64,000 nt of DNA, taken from positions 1,054,001-1,118,000 of the forward strand of contig NZ_CP093365.1 of NCBI RefSeq assembly GCF_023380245.1. The letters run 5' to 3'. Shown one piece after another: positions 1-13,921 of this stretch (the first letter of the stretch is position 1; each line of letters begins with the position of its first letter). The notes beneath the pieces were generated by a model that did no database searches, was not told where the DNA came from, and was given only the letters and a program-made list of their open reading frames with translations. The translations under genes and the position numbers were made by a program. Source of the DNA: Bombilactobacillus thymidiniphilus. Lineage in GTDB: Bacteria > Bacillota > Bacilli > Lactobacillales > Lactobacillaceae.

Positions 1-93
1 ACTGTTGACAACATCCAAAGTATAAAGACTGGTAAAGTTTATAAATCAACACTAAATTGGACACTTAATGCAGATCCAACACCTGGTAACTGA
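1..93 (+). CDS. C-terminal end of a WxL-domain surface protein (partial)
   Basis: The window opens inside an open frame that runs to a TGA at 91-93. The last 30 residues end in a W-T-L motif (LNWTLNADP) closely like the end of the complete WxL protein at 1215-1988 (ITWTLAADS). The WxL domain is known to bind peptidoglycan non-covalently in low-GC Gram-positive bacteria. Its position directly upstream of a DUF916/DUF3324 protein fits the usual WxL cassette order. The rest of the gene is outside the window, so nothing can be said of its N-terminal domains. Confidence 0.75.
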   Translation, partial: TVDNIQSIKTGKVYKSTLNWTLNADPTPGN

Positions 94-141
94 TAGTAAT
101 GTTTTATTAACCTGCACATGAACTAAGCTAGGAGAATGATA

Positions 142-1191
142 GTGCGACAATTTCGACGAATATTTATAGTGGTAGCTATTTTAGTAGTTGCTGTATTTGG
201 ATTCCATACTACTGCTAAAGCTGCTATTAGCGGTGCAGCAGGTTTTTCTGTGGAGCCTACTACTGGTGCGCAACCTACCGCCAGTAAAGATGATTTTTTT
301 ACTGTTAGTGCGCAATCCGGACAAAGTTACCCACTAACAATGAAGATTACAAACAACCATAAGTATCCAATCAAAGTGGTTGTTGTACCAACCGTTGCCG
401 GTACTACTAGCCAAGGTCAACTTAATTATTCGAATTTGTCGCATAAAGTTGACTCTAGCTTAAAGTATAACTGGACTAAAATGGGTCCTACCAAGAAGAC
501 TATCAAGATTCAACCAAAACAATCGCAAGATGTAGTGGAGAATGTTCAAGTTAATGCACCTAAATTAAATGGTGCTATGCTTGGTAGCTTTTATATTTAT
601 TCACCTACTGTGAATAATAAGGCAGCTAAAAAGTCAGCTTCTAAATCTGGTATGCACTTGAATAATGTTTATTCTTACGCTGTCAGTGTGTTGTTCAAGG
701 TCGGTAACTTTGATGAGGCGCAACCTGATTTGCGTTTAGTTCGAGTTAAACCAGCGCTTTTAGCCAACAATCCTGCTGTATTTATCAATTTGCAGAATTT
801 TGAACCTAAGTATATAACTAATAATGACATGCAGGTGGATGCTAAAATTTATCCTGCTAATAGTAATAAGTTGTTATTTAGAAGTAACCAGAAGCAGATG
901 AATTTTGCCCCTAATTCTAATTTTGATTTTCCGATTAGTTGGGGAAATGAGCCTATGAAAGCTGGTAATTATCAGGCTCGTGTTCACGTTAAGACTTCGG
1001 CTCGTAGTTGGAATTTTAAAAAGAATTTTACTATTTCACCTGAAGATGCTAATCGTCTGAATAGACAAAATCCTGCTGTAAAGAAGAATTATTGGCCGTT
1101 GATTATTATTATTGTTATTATTTTAATTATTTTGATCGGGATTTTGTTCTACTGGTTTTATAGAAAAGGTCAAAAGAAAGCATCAAAATGA
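142..1191 (+). CDS. DUF916/DUF3324 WxL-associated cell-surface protein
   Basis: Secreted, membrane-anchored protein of about 349 residues: an N-terminal hydrophobic signal segment ending near AKA, a beta-rich extracellular part with FSVEPTTG near the start (typical of the DUF916 N-domain), a DUF3324-like second half, and a C-terminal transmembrane helix (NYWPLIIIIVIILIILIG) followed by a basic tail. Proteins of this family are known to be encoded with WxL proteins and are proposed to bind them and peptidoglycan. An ATG at 136 is only one base from the GGAG at 131-134, so GTG at 142 (7-base spacing) is the better start. It lies between two WxL genes, which supports the cassette assignment. The ligand is unknown. 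Confidence 0.88.
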   Translation: MRQFRRIFIVVAILVVAVFGFHTTAKAAISGAAGFSVEPTTGAQPTASKDDFFTVSAQSGQSYPLTMKITNNHKYPIKVVVVPTVAGTTSQGQLNYSNLSHKVDSSLKYNWTKMGPTKKTIKIQPKQSQDVVENVQVNAPKLNGAMLGSFYIYSPTVNNKAAKKSASKSGMHLNNVYSYAVSVLFKVGNFDEAQPDLRLVRVKPALLANNPAVFINLQNFEPKYITNNDMQVDAKIYPANSNKLLFRSNQKQMNFAPNSNFDFPISWGNEPMKAGNYQARVHVKTSARSWNFKKNFTISPEDANRLNRQNPAVKKNYWPLIIIIVIILIILIGILFYWFYRKGQKKASK

Positions 1192-1214
1192 TATATAGAT
1201 AGTGGGGGGATAGT

Positions 1215-1988
1215 TTGAAAATTTCAAAGCTGCTAAATATATTTAGTCAATTTTTGAGTGTTCTGGCTATCATAACTGCATTAATTTGTAGTTATAATAT
1301 TGAGGTTAGTGCAGAAAGTTTACCTGATAATGTGCCAGTTGATCCTACAAGTTCTAAGCCACCACAAAGTACAAGTGGTGTTGGTTTTGCTACGGGCAAA
1401 CTGGGTGTTTATACACCCAGTACTCAAAACTTTTATTTCGGAAAGCAATTACAATATGTCAGTCGTAAGTGGCATTTTGTTCCATATTCTGATGGTACAC
1501 AGCCTGTAGATAACGCTAGTATTTTACAAAATTCAGTCATTGTTGCTGACAGTCGGGGTGCTGATAATACAGGCTGGAGTTTAAGTGCTAGCATATCTCC
1601 TTTTAAAAATGGAGATAATGTGCAAGATATTGAATCACTGAATATTGAGTCGTCTACAGTTTATGCTGTTAAGAACTTTTATGAGAATGCTGGCGACCCT
1701 ATATTTGAAAGTACTGCGGGAATGGCTACGGCGCCGTCTAGCAGTAATGTTAATAATAGTAATCCTATATCCATTAAGCCTGTTGAACCTGTTACTTCAC
1801 AAGGTTTGCTTAAAGACGATGTACCTACTTCTGCTGTAGTTATGTCTGCTGACAAAGGAAAAGGTACAGGTGTATGGGGACTGTGTTTTAATAAGATGAA
1901 TTTATATACTGGTCCTACTAGTGGTCAAAAAGTAGGTGATTATACTGCTACAATTACTTGGACACTTGCTGCGGACAGCACACAATAG
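1215..1988 (+). CDS. WxL domain-containing cell-surface protein
   Basis: A 257-residue secreted protein with an N-terminal signal peptide (cleavage likely after EVSA near residue 33), a short Pro/Ser-rich linker (VDPTSSKPPQ), and a C-terminal WxL domain with both diagnostic motifs: W-S-L in the middle (TGWSLSAS) and W-T-L at the end (ITWTLAADS). WxL domains attach to the cell wall by binding peptidoglycan. The start is TTG at 1215, preceded by a strong GGGGGGA at 1204-1210. It is the last gene of the cassette and is followed by an intrinsic terminator. Substrate or host ligand is unknown; such cassettes are generally thought to act in polysaccharide use or surface adhesion. Confidence 0.87.
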   Translation: MKISKLLNIFSQFLSVLAIITALICSYNIEVSAESLPDNVPVDPTSSKPPQSTSGVGFATGKLGVYTPSTQNFYFGKQLQYVSRKWHFVPYSDGTQPVDNASILQNSVIVADSRGADNTGWSLSASISPFKNGDNVQDIESLNIESSTVYAVKNFYENAGDPIFESTAGMATAPSSSNVNNSNPISIKPVEPVTSQGLLKDDVPTSAVVMSADKGKGTGVWGLCFNKMNLYTGPTSGQKVGDYTATITWTLAADSTQ

Positions 1989-1990
1989 TA

Positions 1991-2027
1991 AAAATACCTT
2001 CACTAAAAAGTGAGGGTATTTTTTTGT
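1991..2027 (+). terminator. Intrinsic terminator after the WxL cassette
   Basis: Stem AAATACCTTCAC / GTGAGGGTATTT with one G-T pair and a TAAAAA loop, followed by a T-run. It ends the surface-protein operon before the regulator gene. Confidence 0.85.
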
Positions 2028-2238
2028 GCTAAATGTTATTTTTAAATCTCATTTCATGGATTTTTTTGGTGCGTTTTAAGGTCATAGGCAAGATAAAATA
2101 ATAAATTATTGTTTTATTTGAATTTTTATCTTTAATAGGATAGATTATAACTAGTATCATAACAATATATTAGTTTGAATTATTTTGTTTATGATAATAG
2201 ATTTGGGGAAATCTTATTAGAAGCTGGAGGATTGAATT

Positions 2239-3825
2239 TTGGATAAACATCAAGATATATTTTTATCGACTTCGGATTTAGAGAAATTAAAATTGTTTGA
2301 GCAAGTTCGACAGTCAAAGATTTTGGAGCACGCTAACAAAGCTAGTTTAGATGCGTATCGTGACCTGCAATTTGATATTTACGATATTAATTTTAGACAG
2401 ATTGCTGCTCAAATGAACAAAAGTTACGGCAGTATTTATAACACTTATGACAGTATTGTGCATGATATGAAGGTTTTACTTGATAAATTAGATCCTTCTA
2501 TTAGGGATATTTTTGCAGTTAGCAATGATGAGTATCATTATTTTTTGGTTAAGCAATCAGATACTTTTAATTTTATGAGTGCCATTTTGGAGGGAAGTTG
2601 CCAATCTTTTGAGAATTTTTATCAAGAACGTGGCAACAGCAAGGCTACAGCTTTACGTCATTTACGTTCTATGCGTATTTTTTTGAAGAAATTTGATATT
2701 CGCGTTACTTATGAGCCAATGCGCTTTGTAGGTGACGAGAAAGATATTCGTTTGGCTTTGGGTATTATGTTTTGGGATGCAACAAGAGGATTTGCCTGGC
2801 CTTTTAAAGAATTTGACCAAAAATCTGCTGTTTGGTTGATGCAAAATGCGCTGCAACAACTAAGATATTCGGACTTCAACGAAATAACTTTCTTGCTCTT
2901 TACTAATTTTGCTGCTGTCAGTTGTTTACGCAGTTATCATGGTCATTCATTGAAAAAGGATCCACGAATTAACTATATTCAATATCCGCATACTAATATT
3001 TATAGCTCACTTTTGAAAGATGCTGATAATAATAAAGTTACTGAATCTGGATTGAAACCTATTATTAAACATTTCTTGGATTTGCCCGATTCAATATTGA
3101 TGAATGAAACTTATAATTTATATAATTTAATCCATTGTTCTTTAAATGATATTCCTTATCGTGCTGATAAATTAGGAGAAATTCTGGATTATGTGAAGGA
3201 ATATGATACAACAATTTATCATTTTGTGATTGAATCTTTGCAAGCTATGCCTTACGACGTGCAACAGCGCCTAAATCTTGATGATGATGCCATGAAGTTG
3301 TTACAAGTGAATTGTGTACGCATTATTATTGGAATTTTGGCGTTTGGCAATAGTTATTATCAGATGGTAACTTTCTATGCTGGTGAAGAAATGGATATGT
3401 CAAGTATTGATTTACCGGAATATAAAAAGCAGATTAGAACAGTTTTGACTAATTTAGTCAATAATGAAGAGTTTTTGGATTTTGATGATAAGGTAACTCT
3501 TTTGACTGATACATTATATAATGTATCTCTACGTTTAATGGTTTTGTCTTCAAAACATTTTGCGGTGAAAGTATATCCTAGCATAGAAGAAGATTTCTTT
3601 TACTATGTTGACTTAATCGGGACTTTATATGCTTTGCCTTATGTAGAATTGGTTGATGATTCCACGACAGCTGATTTGATAATTACCACAAGTTCAACAA
3701 TCAATGTTAAGCATAAATCAACTGCTTACATGTTTCAGTGGAATCATGATACTGATAGTATTCAATATGGTCAATTGTTGAGTCTGATTAGAGATATTTG
3801 GACTAATGAGAAAATTTCTAAGTAA
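2239..3825 (+). CDS. Mga-like helix-turn-helix transcriptional regulator
   Basis: A 528-residue cytosolic protein with no membrane segment. Its architecture resembles the Mga/AtxA group of stand-alone regulators: two helix-turn-helix regions in the first ~170 residues (one around FRQIAAQMNKSYGSIYNTYDSI, another around SKATALRHLRSMRIFLKKF), then a long helical middle and a C-terminal segment reminiscent of an EIIB-like domain (LIITTSSTI). The start is TTG at 2239, placed 8 bases after GGAGG at 2226-2230. Mga-like genes commonly sit beside WxL cassettes, so control of the upstream operon is a reasonable inference. Whether it answers to PTS phosphorylation cannot be seen. Confidence 0.72.
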   Translation: MDKHQDIFLSTSDLEKLKLFEQVRQSKILEHANKASLDAYRDLQFDIYDINFRQIAAQMNKSYGSIYNTYDSIVHDMKVLLDKLDPSIRDIFAVSNDEYHYFLVKQSDTFNFMSAILEGSCQSFENFYQERGNSKATALRHLRSMRIFLKKFDIRVTYEPMRFVGDEKDIRLALGIMFWDATRGFAWPFKEFDQKSAVWLMQNALQQLRYSDFNEITFLLFTNFAAVSCLRSYHGHSLKKDPRINYIQYPHTNIYSSLLKDADNNKVTESGLKPIIKHFLDLPDSILMNETYNLYNLIHCSLNDIPYRADKLGEILDYVKEYDTTIYHFVIESLQAMPYDVQQRLNLDDDAMKLLQVNCVRIIIGILAFGNSYYQMVTFYAGEEMDMSSIDLPEYKKQIRTVLTNLVNNEEFLDFDDKVTLLTDTLYNVSLRLMVLSSKHFAVKVYPSIEEDFFYYVDLIGTLYALPYVELVDDSTTADLIITTSSTINVKHKSTAYMFQWNHDTDSIQYGQLLSLIRDIWTNEKISK

Positions 3826-3854
3826 TTGCAATTTGGTATGCATTATATTATCAT
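3826..3854 (+). promoter_or_regulatory. Promoter of the serS T-box transcript
   Basis: TTGCAA at 3826-3831 and TATCAT at 3849-3854 with a 17-base spacer, beginning immediately after the stop codon of the Mga-like gene. Confidence 0.55.
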
Positions 3855-3861
3855 GTATGTA

Positions 3862-5343
<1,482 letters not shown>

Positions 5344-5355
5344 AGAAAAAAGTAC

Positions 5356-5384
5356 TTGCCAAAAGGACGAAAAGTTGATAATAT
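5356..5384 (+). promoter_or_regulatory. rRNA operon promoter P1
   Basis: TTGCCA at 5356-5361 with TAATAT at 5379-5384 (17-base spacer). It lies about 95 bases upstream of the stronger P2, matching the tandem-promoter layout common in lactic acid bacteria. Confidence 0.5.
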
Positions 5385-5450
5385 ATCATTTGTTGTCAGC
5401 GAGACAGACACAGGCGTTGAAAGAAACGCAAACACTTCTAAAAAAAGTTG

Positions 5451-5479
5451 TTGACATGTGATCGTTGAGATGATATAAT
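5451..5479 (+). promoter_or_regulatory. rRNA operon promoter P2
   Basis: Perfect TTGACA at 5451-5456 and perfect TATAAT at 5474-5479 separated by exactly 17 bases, preceded by an A-rich stretch (AAAAAA at 5441) that could act as an UP element. This is the strongest promoter seen in the window. Confidence 0.9.
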
Positions 5480-5511
5480 ATGAGAGCCGACGCAAGTCGA
5501 CGAGCAACAAA

Positions 5512-5555
5512 GTAGACCTTTGAAAACTGAACAAAGTTTCTTTTAAGCAAAGTGC
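5512..5555 (+). other. 5' arm of the 16S rRNA processing stem
   Basis: This leader segment is complementary, with a few mismatches, to 7217-7255 downstream of the 16S gene: it starts GTAGACCT and ends CAAAGTGC, while the trailer starts GCACTTTG and ends AGGTCTAC. The two arms bracket the 16S gene as expected for an RNase III cleavage stem. Confidence 0.8.
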
Positions 5556-5631
5556 AGGGTTCACAAGAACCTGTCAATTAAGAGCAATAAAGAAGACAAG
5601 AACGCAAGTTTGAGTCTATGAGTCACAAACT

Positions 5632-7205
<1,574 letters not shown>

Positions 7206-7216
7206 AAATAACGGAA

Positions 7217-7255
7217 GCACTTTGTAGAAACTTTGTTTAGTTTTGAGAGGTCTAC
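7217..7255 (+). other. 3' arm of the 16S rRNA processing stem, in a tRNA-free spacer
   Basis: Complementary to 5512-5555. The 16S-23S spacer (7201-7363) holds this arm and, at 7271-7294, the 5' arm of the 23S stem. No tRNA-Ile or tRNA-Ala is present in it. Confidence 0.8.
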
Positions 7256-7270
7256 TCTCAAAAATTAGTA

Positions 7271-7294
7271 CTTTGAAAACTGAATATTAAGAGA
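7271..7294 (+). other. 5' arm of the 23S rRNA processing stem
   Basis: CTTTGAAAACTGAATATTAAGA here is complementary to 10291-10312 (TATCTTAATATTCAGTTTTG and the next bases) after the 23S gene, forming the second long processing stem of the transcript. Confidence 0.75.
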
Positions 7295-7363
7295 AAGAAA
7301 CAGAAAACACCGAGAAACTGCGAATCGAGAGATTCAAGAAGAAACGAATTATTGTTTTAGTAA

Positions 7364-10272
<2,909 letters not shown>

Positions 10273-10290
10273 GCAGTGAAGGTGAAGAAT

Positions 10291-10312
10291 TATCTTAATA
10301 TTCAGTTTTGAG
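10291..10312 (+). other. 3' arm of the 23S rRNA processing stem
   Basis: Complementary to 7271-7294 upstream of the 23S gene; lies between 23S and 5S. Confidence 0.75.
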
Positions 10313-10346
10313 AGGACTAAGGTTCTTTCAGAAGAGAAGAGAGCAA

Positions 10347-10464
10347 GTGTGGTGGCGATAGCGAGGAGGAAACACCTGTCGACATGCCGAACACAGAAGT
10401 TAAGCTTCTCAACGCCGAAAGTAGTTGGTGGGAAACTGCCTGCGAGGATAGGTCGTTGCCACGC
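10347..10464 (+). rRNA. rrf: 5S ribosomal RNA
   Basis: About 118 bases. The 5' GTGTGGTGGCG pairs with the 3' CGTTGCCACGC, and the conserved loop segment ATGCCGAACACAGAAGTTAAG lies at 10383-10403. It is the third member of the rRNA transcript and sits only 7 bases before tRNA-Asn. Confidence 0.95.
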
Positions 10465-10471
10465 TGTTTAT

Positions 10472-10544
10472 TCCGGTTTAGCTCAGTTGGTAGAGCATCT
10501 GACTGTTAATCAGGGTGTCGTCAGTTCGAGTCTGACAACCGGAG
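10472..10544 (+). tRNA. tRNA-Asn (GTT)
   Basis: 73 bases, no encoded CCA. Acceptor TCCGGTT / AACCGGA with discriminator G; anticodon loop CTGTTAA gives anticodon GTT; T-arm has GTTCGAG. It is co-transcribed with the rRNA operon. Confidence 0.97.
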
Positions 10545-10549
10545 CTATA

Positions 10550-10571
10550 GTCGGGATACCGGCTTTTTTTG
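10550..10571 (+). terminator. Weak terminator-like hairpin between tRNA-Asn and tRNA-Thr
   Basis: GTCGG / CCGGC stem with a GATA loop followed by seven T. It could partly end the rRNA transcript, yet the next tRNA begins only about 20 bases later. Confidence 0.5.
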
Positions 10572-10592
10572 TTTACTGGTTTTCTTTTCTTC

Positions 10593-10665
10593 GCCAGTTT
10601 AGCTCAGTTGGTAGAGCATCGGTATCGTAAACCGAGGGTCACAGGTTCGAATCCTGCAACTGGCA
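10593..10665 (+). tRNA. tRNA-Thr (CGT)
   Basis: 73 bases, no encoded CCA. Acceptor GCCAGTT / AACTGGC with discriminator A; anticodon stem TCGGT / ACCGA and loop ATCGTAA give anticodon CGT, which reads the ACG codon. It follows a terminator-like hairpin, so it is expressed by read-through or an unseen promoter. Confidence 0.95.
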
Positions 10666-10679
10666 TGAGCATTGATCAA

Positions 10680-10720
10680 TAAAAAAACATAGTATATATT
10701 CAATATACTGTGTTTTTTTG
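10680..10720 (+). terminator. Intrinsic terminator of the rRNA-tRNA transcript
   Basis: AAAACATAGTATAT / ATATACTGTGTTTT stem followed by a T-run. The A-run on the other side makes it potentially usable on the minus strand, for the acetyltransferase gene that ends at 10788. Confidence 0.85.
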
Positions 10721-10787
10721 TTGTATAAGTATATACCCTAAAATTAAGTGTGTGCTTGTTTTCCCCAAATATTAACAGATGCATCTC

Positions 10788-11234
10788 TTAATTTATTGTT
10801 TTTTTCATATTGTGGTGTTTTATTCCAGCATCCAGAAATTGTTTACTGGTAACTTCATAGCCTAATTTTAGATAAAATGGCTGAGCTTGATCTTGTGCTG
10901 ATAGTTCTAAATAGGTAATATTATTCATTTTGGCCTGTTGTTCTATATAGTCAAGCAACTGTTTACCTAGTCCTTTATGGCGATATTCTTTTAAAGTAGC
11001 GACACGCTGAATATGCCAACCGGAATTATCTGAAGTTCTTAAAGAGCGAGCAGTAACTACGGGGATTTCGTTGTCATATCCTACATAGTGTGTATAAATT
11101 TCTTCGTTGTTATCAATTTCCAGATCAATAGGCACATTTTGTTCTTTTACAAATACTATTTTTCTGATTTTAAGGCTATCTTGATAAATTCTATTATTTA
11201 AGTTATTAGTTTTAATAATTTTAATAGTTCTCAC
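10788..11234 (-). CDS. GNAT family N-acetyltransferase
   Basis: A 148-residue cytosolic acetyltransferase. The acetyl-CoA binding loop is seen as RVATLKEYRHKGLGKQLLDY around residues 77-96 (R-x-x-G-x-G/K form), and the C-terminal GYEVTSKQFLDAGIKHHNM matches the ElaA/YjcF-type subgroup, which carries an EIxHxxM-like end. The substrate is unknown. The start is GTG at 11234; the only SD-like sequence (AGGAA) lies immediately next to it, so the start is uncertain, but no better one is visible downstream. It is transcribed divergently from the glycosylase pseudogene. Confidence 0.82.
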   Translation of the reverse strand: MRTIKIIKTNNLNNRIYQDSLKIRKIVFVKEQNVPIDLEIDNNEEIYTHYVGYDNEIPVVTARSLRTSDNSGWHIQRVATLKEYRHKGLGKQLLDYIEQQAKMNNITYLELSAQDQAQPFYLKLGYEVTSKQFLDAGIKHHNMKKTIN

Positions 11235-11282
11235 TTCCTATCTAGATTTCATTTTAACATTTTGATTTAGGAGTAAACAATA

Positions 11283-11911
11283 ATGAAGTCAGGGTTAACT
11301 GGATTTTGTCAAAATAATGTAACCTCACAAATTGCGCAAGATATCTTAGGGTGCGAATTGGTTTATCGGAATGGATCACAAATTACAAGTGGATTAATTG
11401 TAGAAGCTGAAGCTTATTTGGGTGGAGAATATTCGACTGCTCATGCCTATAAAGGACATCGGAGTCTTGCTAATGAAGCATTGTATGCTGATCCAGGACC
11501 TATTATATTTATTCTCTATATGGACACCTTATGCTTAATCTGGTTACGCAAAAAAGAGATTTGCCACAAGGAATTTTATTGCGTGGTTTGCAGCCAATAA
11601 GTGGAATTGATTCAATGGAAAAAAATCGCTCACAAACTGGTTTTAACTTGAGTAATGGACCTGGTAAACTGACACAGACCTTGGGAATTACATCGAAGCA
11701 ATTAAATTTAGCGTCAATTTTTGACTCGGCGTTAACTATGAAAATACAGAGAAGTAAGATTCCTCGACGAATTATGAGTTCACCGCGCATCCATGTAAGC
11801 AAACGTGGTACATGGACTGATAAGCAACTGCGTTTTTATGTATCTGGCAATCCATATGTTTCAGAAATGAATAAAAGTAATATTGATTATAAAAATTATG
11901 GTTGGATTTGA
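11283..11911 (+). pseudogene. DNA-3-methyladenine glycosylase (AAG/MPG family), frameshifted
   Basis: The family excises 3-methyladenine and other alkylated purines. The first frame (from ATG 11283, SD AGGAG near 11270) carries the N-terminal half with the catalytic glutamate context (IVEAEAYLGG, STAHAYKGH) up to ADPGP. The downstream half continues in another frame: YIYSLYGHLMLNLVTQ, then NGPGKL and the C-terminal SPRIHVSKRGTW and RFYVSGNPYVS. The join lies around 11500-11510 in an AT-rich run (CCTATTATATTTATT), where one base seems to be missing relative to an intact gene. As given, the upstream frame stops at 11600, so no full enzyme is made. Either a young pseudogene or a sequencing error in a low-complexity stretch. 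Confidence 0.85.
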
Positions 11912-11972
11912 TATAATCTTATATTTATAGGTTTAATTATAAATTTATTTATTATTTTTGATAAGAACTGCT

Positions 11973-12001
11973 TTGACTTTATTCTTAATAAATATTAAAA
12001 T
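11973..12001 (+). promoter_or_regulatory. Promoter of the peptide symporter gene
   Basis: TTGACT at 11973-11978 and TAAAAT at 11996-12001 with a 17-base spacer, 33 bases upstream of the ATG. Confidence 0.55.
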
Positions 12002-12033
12002 ATCTCTTGTATGTTTAATATTAGGAGATTACT

Positions 12034-13494
12034 ATGGAAAATAAATCTGACAGAGCGTTTTTTGGTCAACCAAAGGGTTTAGAAACGCTTTTCATGACTG
12101 AGTTTTGGGAAAGATTTAGCTATTATGGCATGCGTGCTATTTTACTTTATTACATGTATTATGCAGTTAGTAAAGGTGGTTTAGGTTTTAATCAAGAAAC
12201 AGCGGCTTCAATTGTTGCTATCTATGGTTCACTAGTTTATATGACTGGTGTGTTGGGTGGTTATATCAGTGACCGTATTTTAGGTAGTCGTCGCACAGTT
12301 TTTTGGGGTGGCGTCTTAATTATGTTTGGACATATTTGTTTGTCACTACCATTAGGTGCTCCCGCATTATATATATCAATCTTATTTATTACTATAGGTA
12401 CTGGATTATTAAAACCAAATGTTTCTGAAATGGTCGGCGGATTATATAGTGAAACTGATCAAAGGCGTGATGCAGGTTTCAGTATATTCGTCATGGGAAT
12501 TAATTTAGGTTCAATGATTGCTCCTTTTGTGGTTAGTCAATTTTGGAGTTGGTTCAATTTCCATGTTGGTTTTTCATTGGCAGCAATTGGTATGTTCTTT
12601 GGTTTAATCACTTACTATTACCAAGGTAAGAAGTATTTACCAAAGAACAGTTTAGTTGCCCCCGATCCATTGAATCATGCAGAAAAAATTAGTTTAATTA
12701 AAAAAGTATTTGTGGCAATTATAGCGCTTATTATTATTGCTTTAGTTATGTTTATGACTAAAACGGCTAGTCTAAATAATGTTATTTTGTTGCTAAGTAT
12801 TTTTGGTGTTATTTTGCCAATTGCTTATTTTATAATTATTTTGAGTAGTAAAAAAGTTACTAAGATTGAAAAATCGCGAGTTAGTGCTTATATTGGCTTA
12901 TTCGTTGCCGCAGTTATTTTTTGGGCAATTGAAGAACAGGGATCGTCCATTTTGGGATTGTTTGTTGCTAACAATACTCAGTTGAATATTGGTGGCTTCA
13001 AGCTGATTCCTAGTTGGTTCCAAAGTTTGAACCCATTCTTTATTATTATTTATACGCCGATTTTTGCTTTGTTATGGACCAAATTAGGTAAAAAGCAACC
13101 GTCTTCGCCAACTAAATTTTGGTTGGGTCTTATCTTTACTGGGATTTCTTATTTAGTTTTAGTATTGCCCTTGATGTTTGGTAATGGTGGCAAAGTTAGC
13201 CCATTATGGCTAGTCTTGAGTTGGGGTATTGTAGAGATTGGTGAAATGTTGATTTCGCCAATCGGTCTATCTGTTACGACTAAATTAGCTCCAAAGGCTT
13301 TTTCTTCTGAAATGATGAGCATGTGGTTTTTGACAGATTCTGCAGGCCAAGCAATCAATGCACAATTAGTGAAGTTCTATCCTGGTCATGAGATGGTTTA
13401 CTTTGGTGCTATTGGTATTGTTGCCATTTTCTTTGCCATTTTATTAATGATTGTTACACCAAAAATAAAAGAATTGATGGCTGGTATTAACTAA
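12034..13494 (+). CDS. dtpT: POT family di/tripeptide:proton symporter
   Basis: Imports di- and tripeptides with protons across the cell membrane, which matters for a bacterium with limited amino-acid synthesis. The 486-residue protein is rich in transmembrane helices (12-14 expected). The proton-coupling E-x-x-E-R motif is present in helix 1 (E23, E26, R27 in TEFWERFSYY), and the PTR2 signature region is seen at GYISDRILGSRR and FSIFVMGINLGS. The sequence resembles DtpT of Lactococcus. SD AGGAG lies near 12023. The gene is monocistronic: its own promoter lies upstream and a terminator follows directly. Confidence 0.94.
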   Translation: MENKSDRAFFGQPKGLETLFMTEFWERFSYYGMRAILLYYMYYAVSKGGLGFNQETAASIVAIYGSLVYMTGVLGGYISDRILGSRRTVFWGGVLIMFGHICLSLPLGAPALYISILFITIGTGLLKPNVSEMVGGLYSETDQRRDAGFSIFVMGINLGSMIAPFVVSQFWSWFNFHVGFSLAAIGMFFGLITYYYQGKKYLPKNSLVAPDPLNHAEKISLIKKVFVAIIALIIIALVMFMTKTASLNNVILLLSIFGVILPIAYFIIILSSKKVTKIEKSRVSAYIGLFVAAVIFWAIEEQGSSILGLFVANNTQLNIGGFKLIPSWFQSLNPFFIIIYTPIFALLWTKLGKKQPSSPTKFWLGLIFTGISYLVLVLPLMFGNGGKVSPLWLVLSWGIVEIGEMLISPIGLSVTTKLAPKAFSSEMMSMWFLTDSAGQAINAQLVKFYPGHEMVYFGAIGIVAIFFAILLMIVTPKIKELMAGIN

Positions 13495-13526
13495 AAAGGT
13501 TCGACTAATTTGTCGAATCTTTTTTA
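13494..13526 (+). terminator. Intrinsic terminator after the peptide symporter gene
   Basis: AAGGTTCGAC / GTCGAATCTT stem with one G-T pair, loop TAATTT, then TTTTTATTTT. Confidence 0.85.
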
Positions 13527-13639
13527 TTTTGTGAAGTGCTAATTTTAGTTTTTTGGCACATTAATTGTTATACTTCTTATTGTATTAATGTTTTTAGCAA
13601 AATATTCAATAGAATTCATTGAAAAAATTAAATTAACTA

Positions 13640-13668
13640 TTGCAATGAGTGATAATATTAGGTATTAT
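13640..13668 (+). promoter_or_regulatory. Promoter of the tRNA-Tyr/tRNA-Gln unit
   Basis: TTGCAA at 13640-13645 and TATTAT at 13663-13668 with a 17-base spacer; tRNA-Tyr starts 26 bases downstream. Confidence 0.55.
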
Positions 13669-13694
13669 TATTTGTGTTCTATTGATAGTTTTTT

Positions 13695-13777
13695 GGAAGG
13701 GTAGCGAAGTCTGGCTAAACGCGGCGGACTGTAAATCCGCTCCTTCGGGTTCGGTGGTTCGAATCCACTCCCTTCCA
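13695..13777 (+). tRNA. tRNA-Tyr (GTA)
   Basis: 83 bases with a long variable arm, as usual for bacterial tRNA-Tyr. Acceptor GGAAGGG / CCCTTCC with discriminator A; anticodon stem GCGGA / TCCGC and loop CTGTAAA give GTA. Confidence 0.97.
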
Positions 13778-13781
13778 TTAT

Positions 13782-13853
13782 TGGGTTATAGCCAAGCGGT
13801 AAGGCAATGGACTTTGACTCCATTATGCGCTGGTTCGAATCCAGCTAACCCAA
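13782..13853 (+). tRNA. tRNA-Gln (TTG)
   Basis: 72 bases. Acceptor TGGGTTA / TAACCCA with discriminator A; anticodon stem ATGGA / TCCAT and loop CTTTGAC give TTG. Only 4 bases separate it from tRNA-Tyr, so the two share one transcript. Confidence 0.97.
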
Positions 13854-13857
13854 TTCT

Positions 13858-13888
13858 TAGCTGAAACGTTAGTTTCAGCTTTTTTATT
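13858..13888 (+). terminator. Intrinsic terminator of the tRNA-Tyr/tRNA-Gln unit
   Basis: Perfect AGCTGAAAC / GTTTCAGCT stem with a 4-base GTTA loop and a T-rich tail. Confidence 0.9.
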
Positions 13889-13921
13889 TTATAAAATTAA
13901 TGGGAAGTAGGAGGGAGATCT

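Noticed and set aside
13588-13705. Small plus-strand frame running into tRNA-Tyr
   Set aside because: No Shine-Dalgarno before the ATG, it overlaps the tRNA promoter and ends within the tRNA gene, with low-complexity composition.
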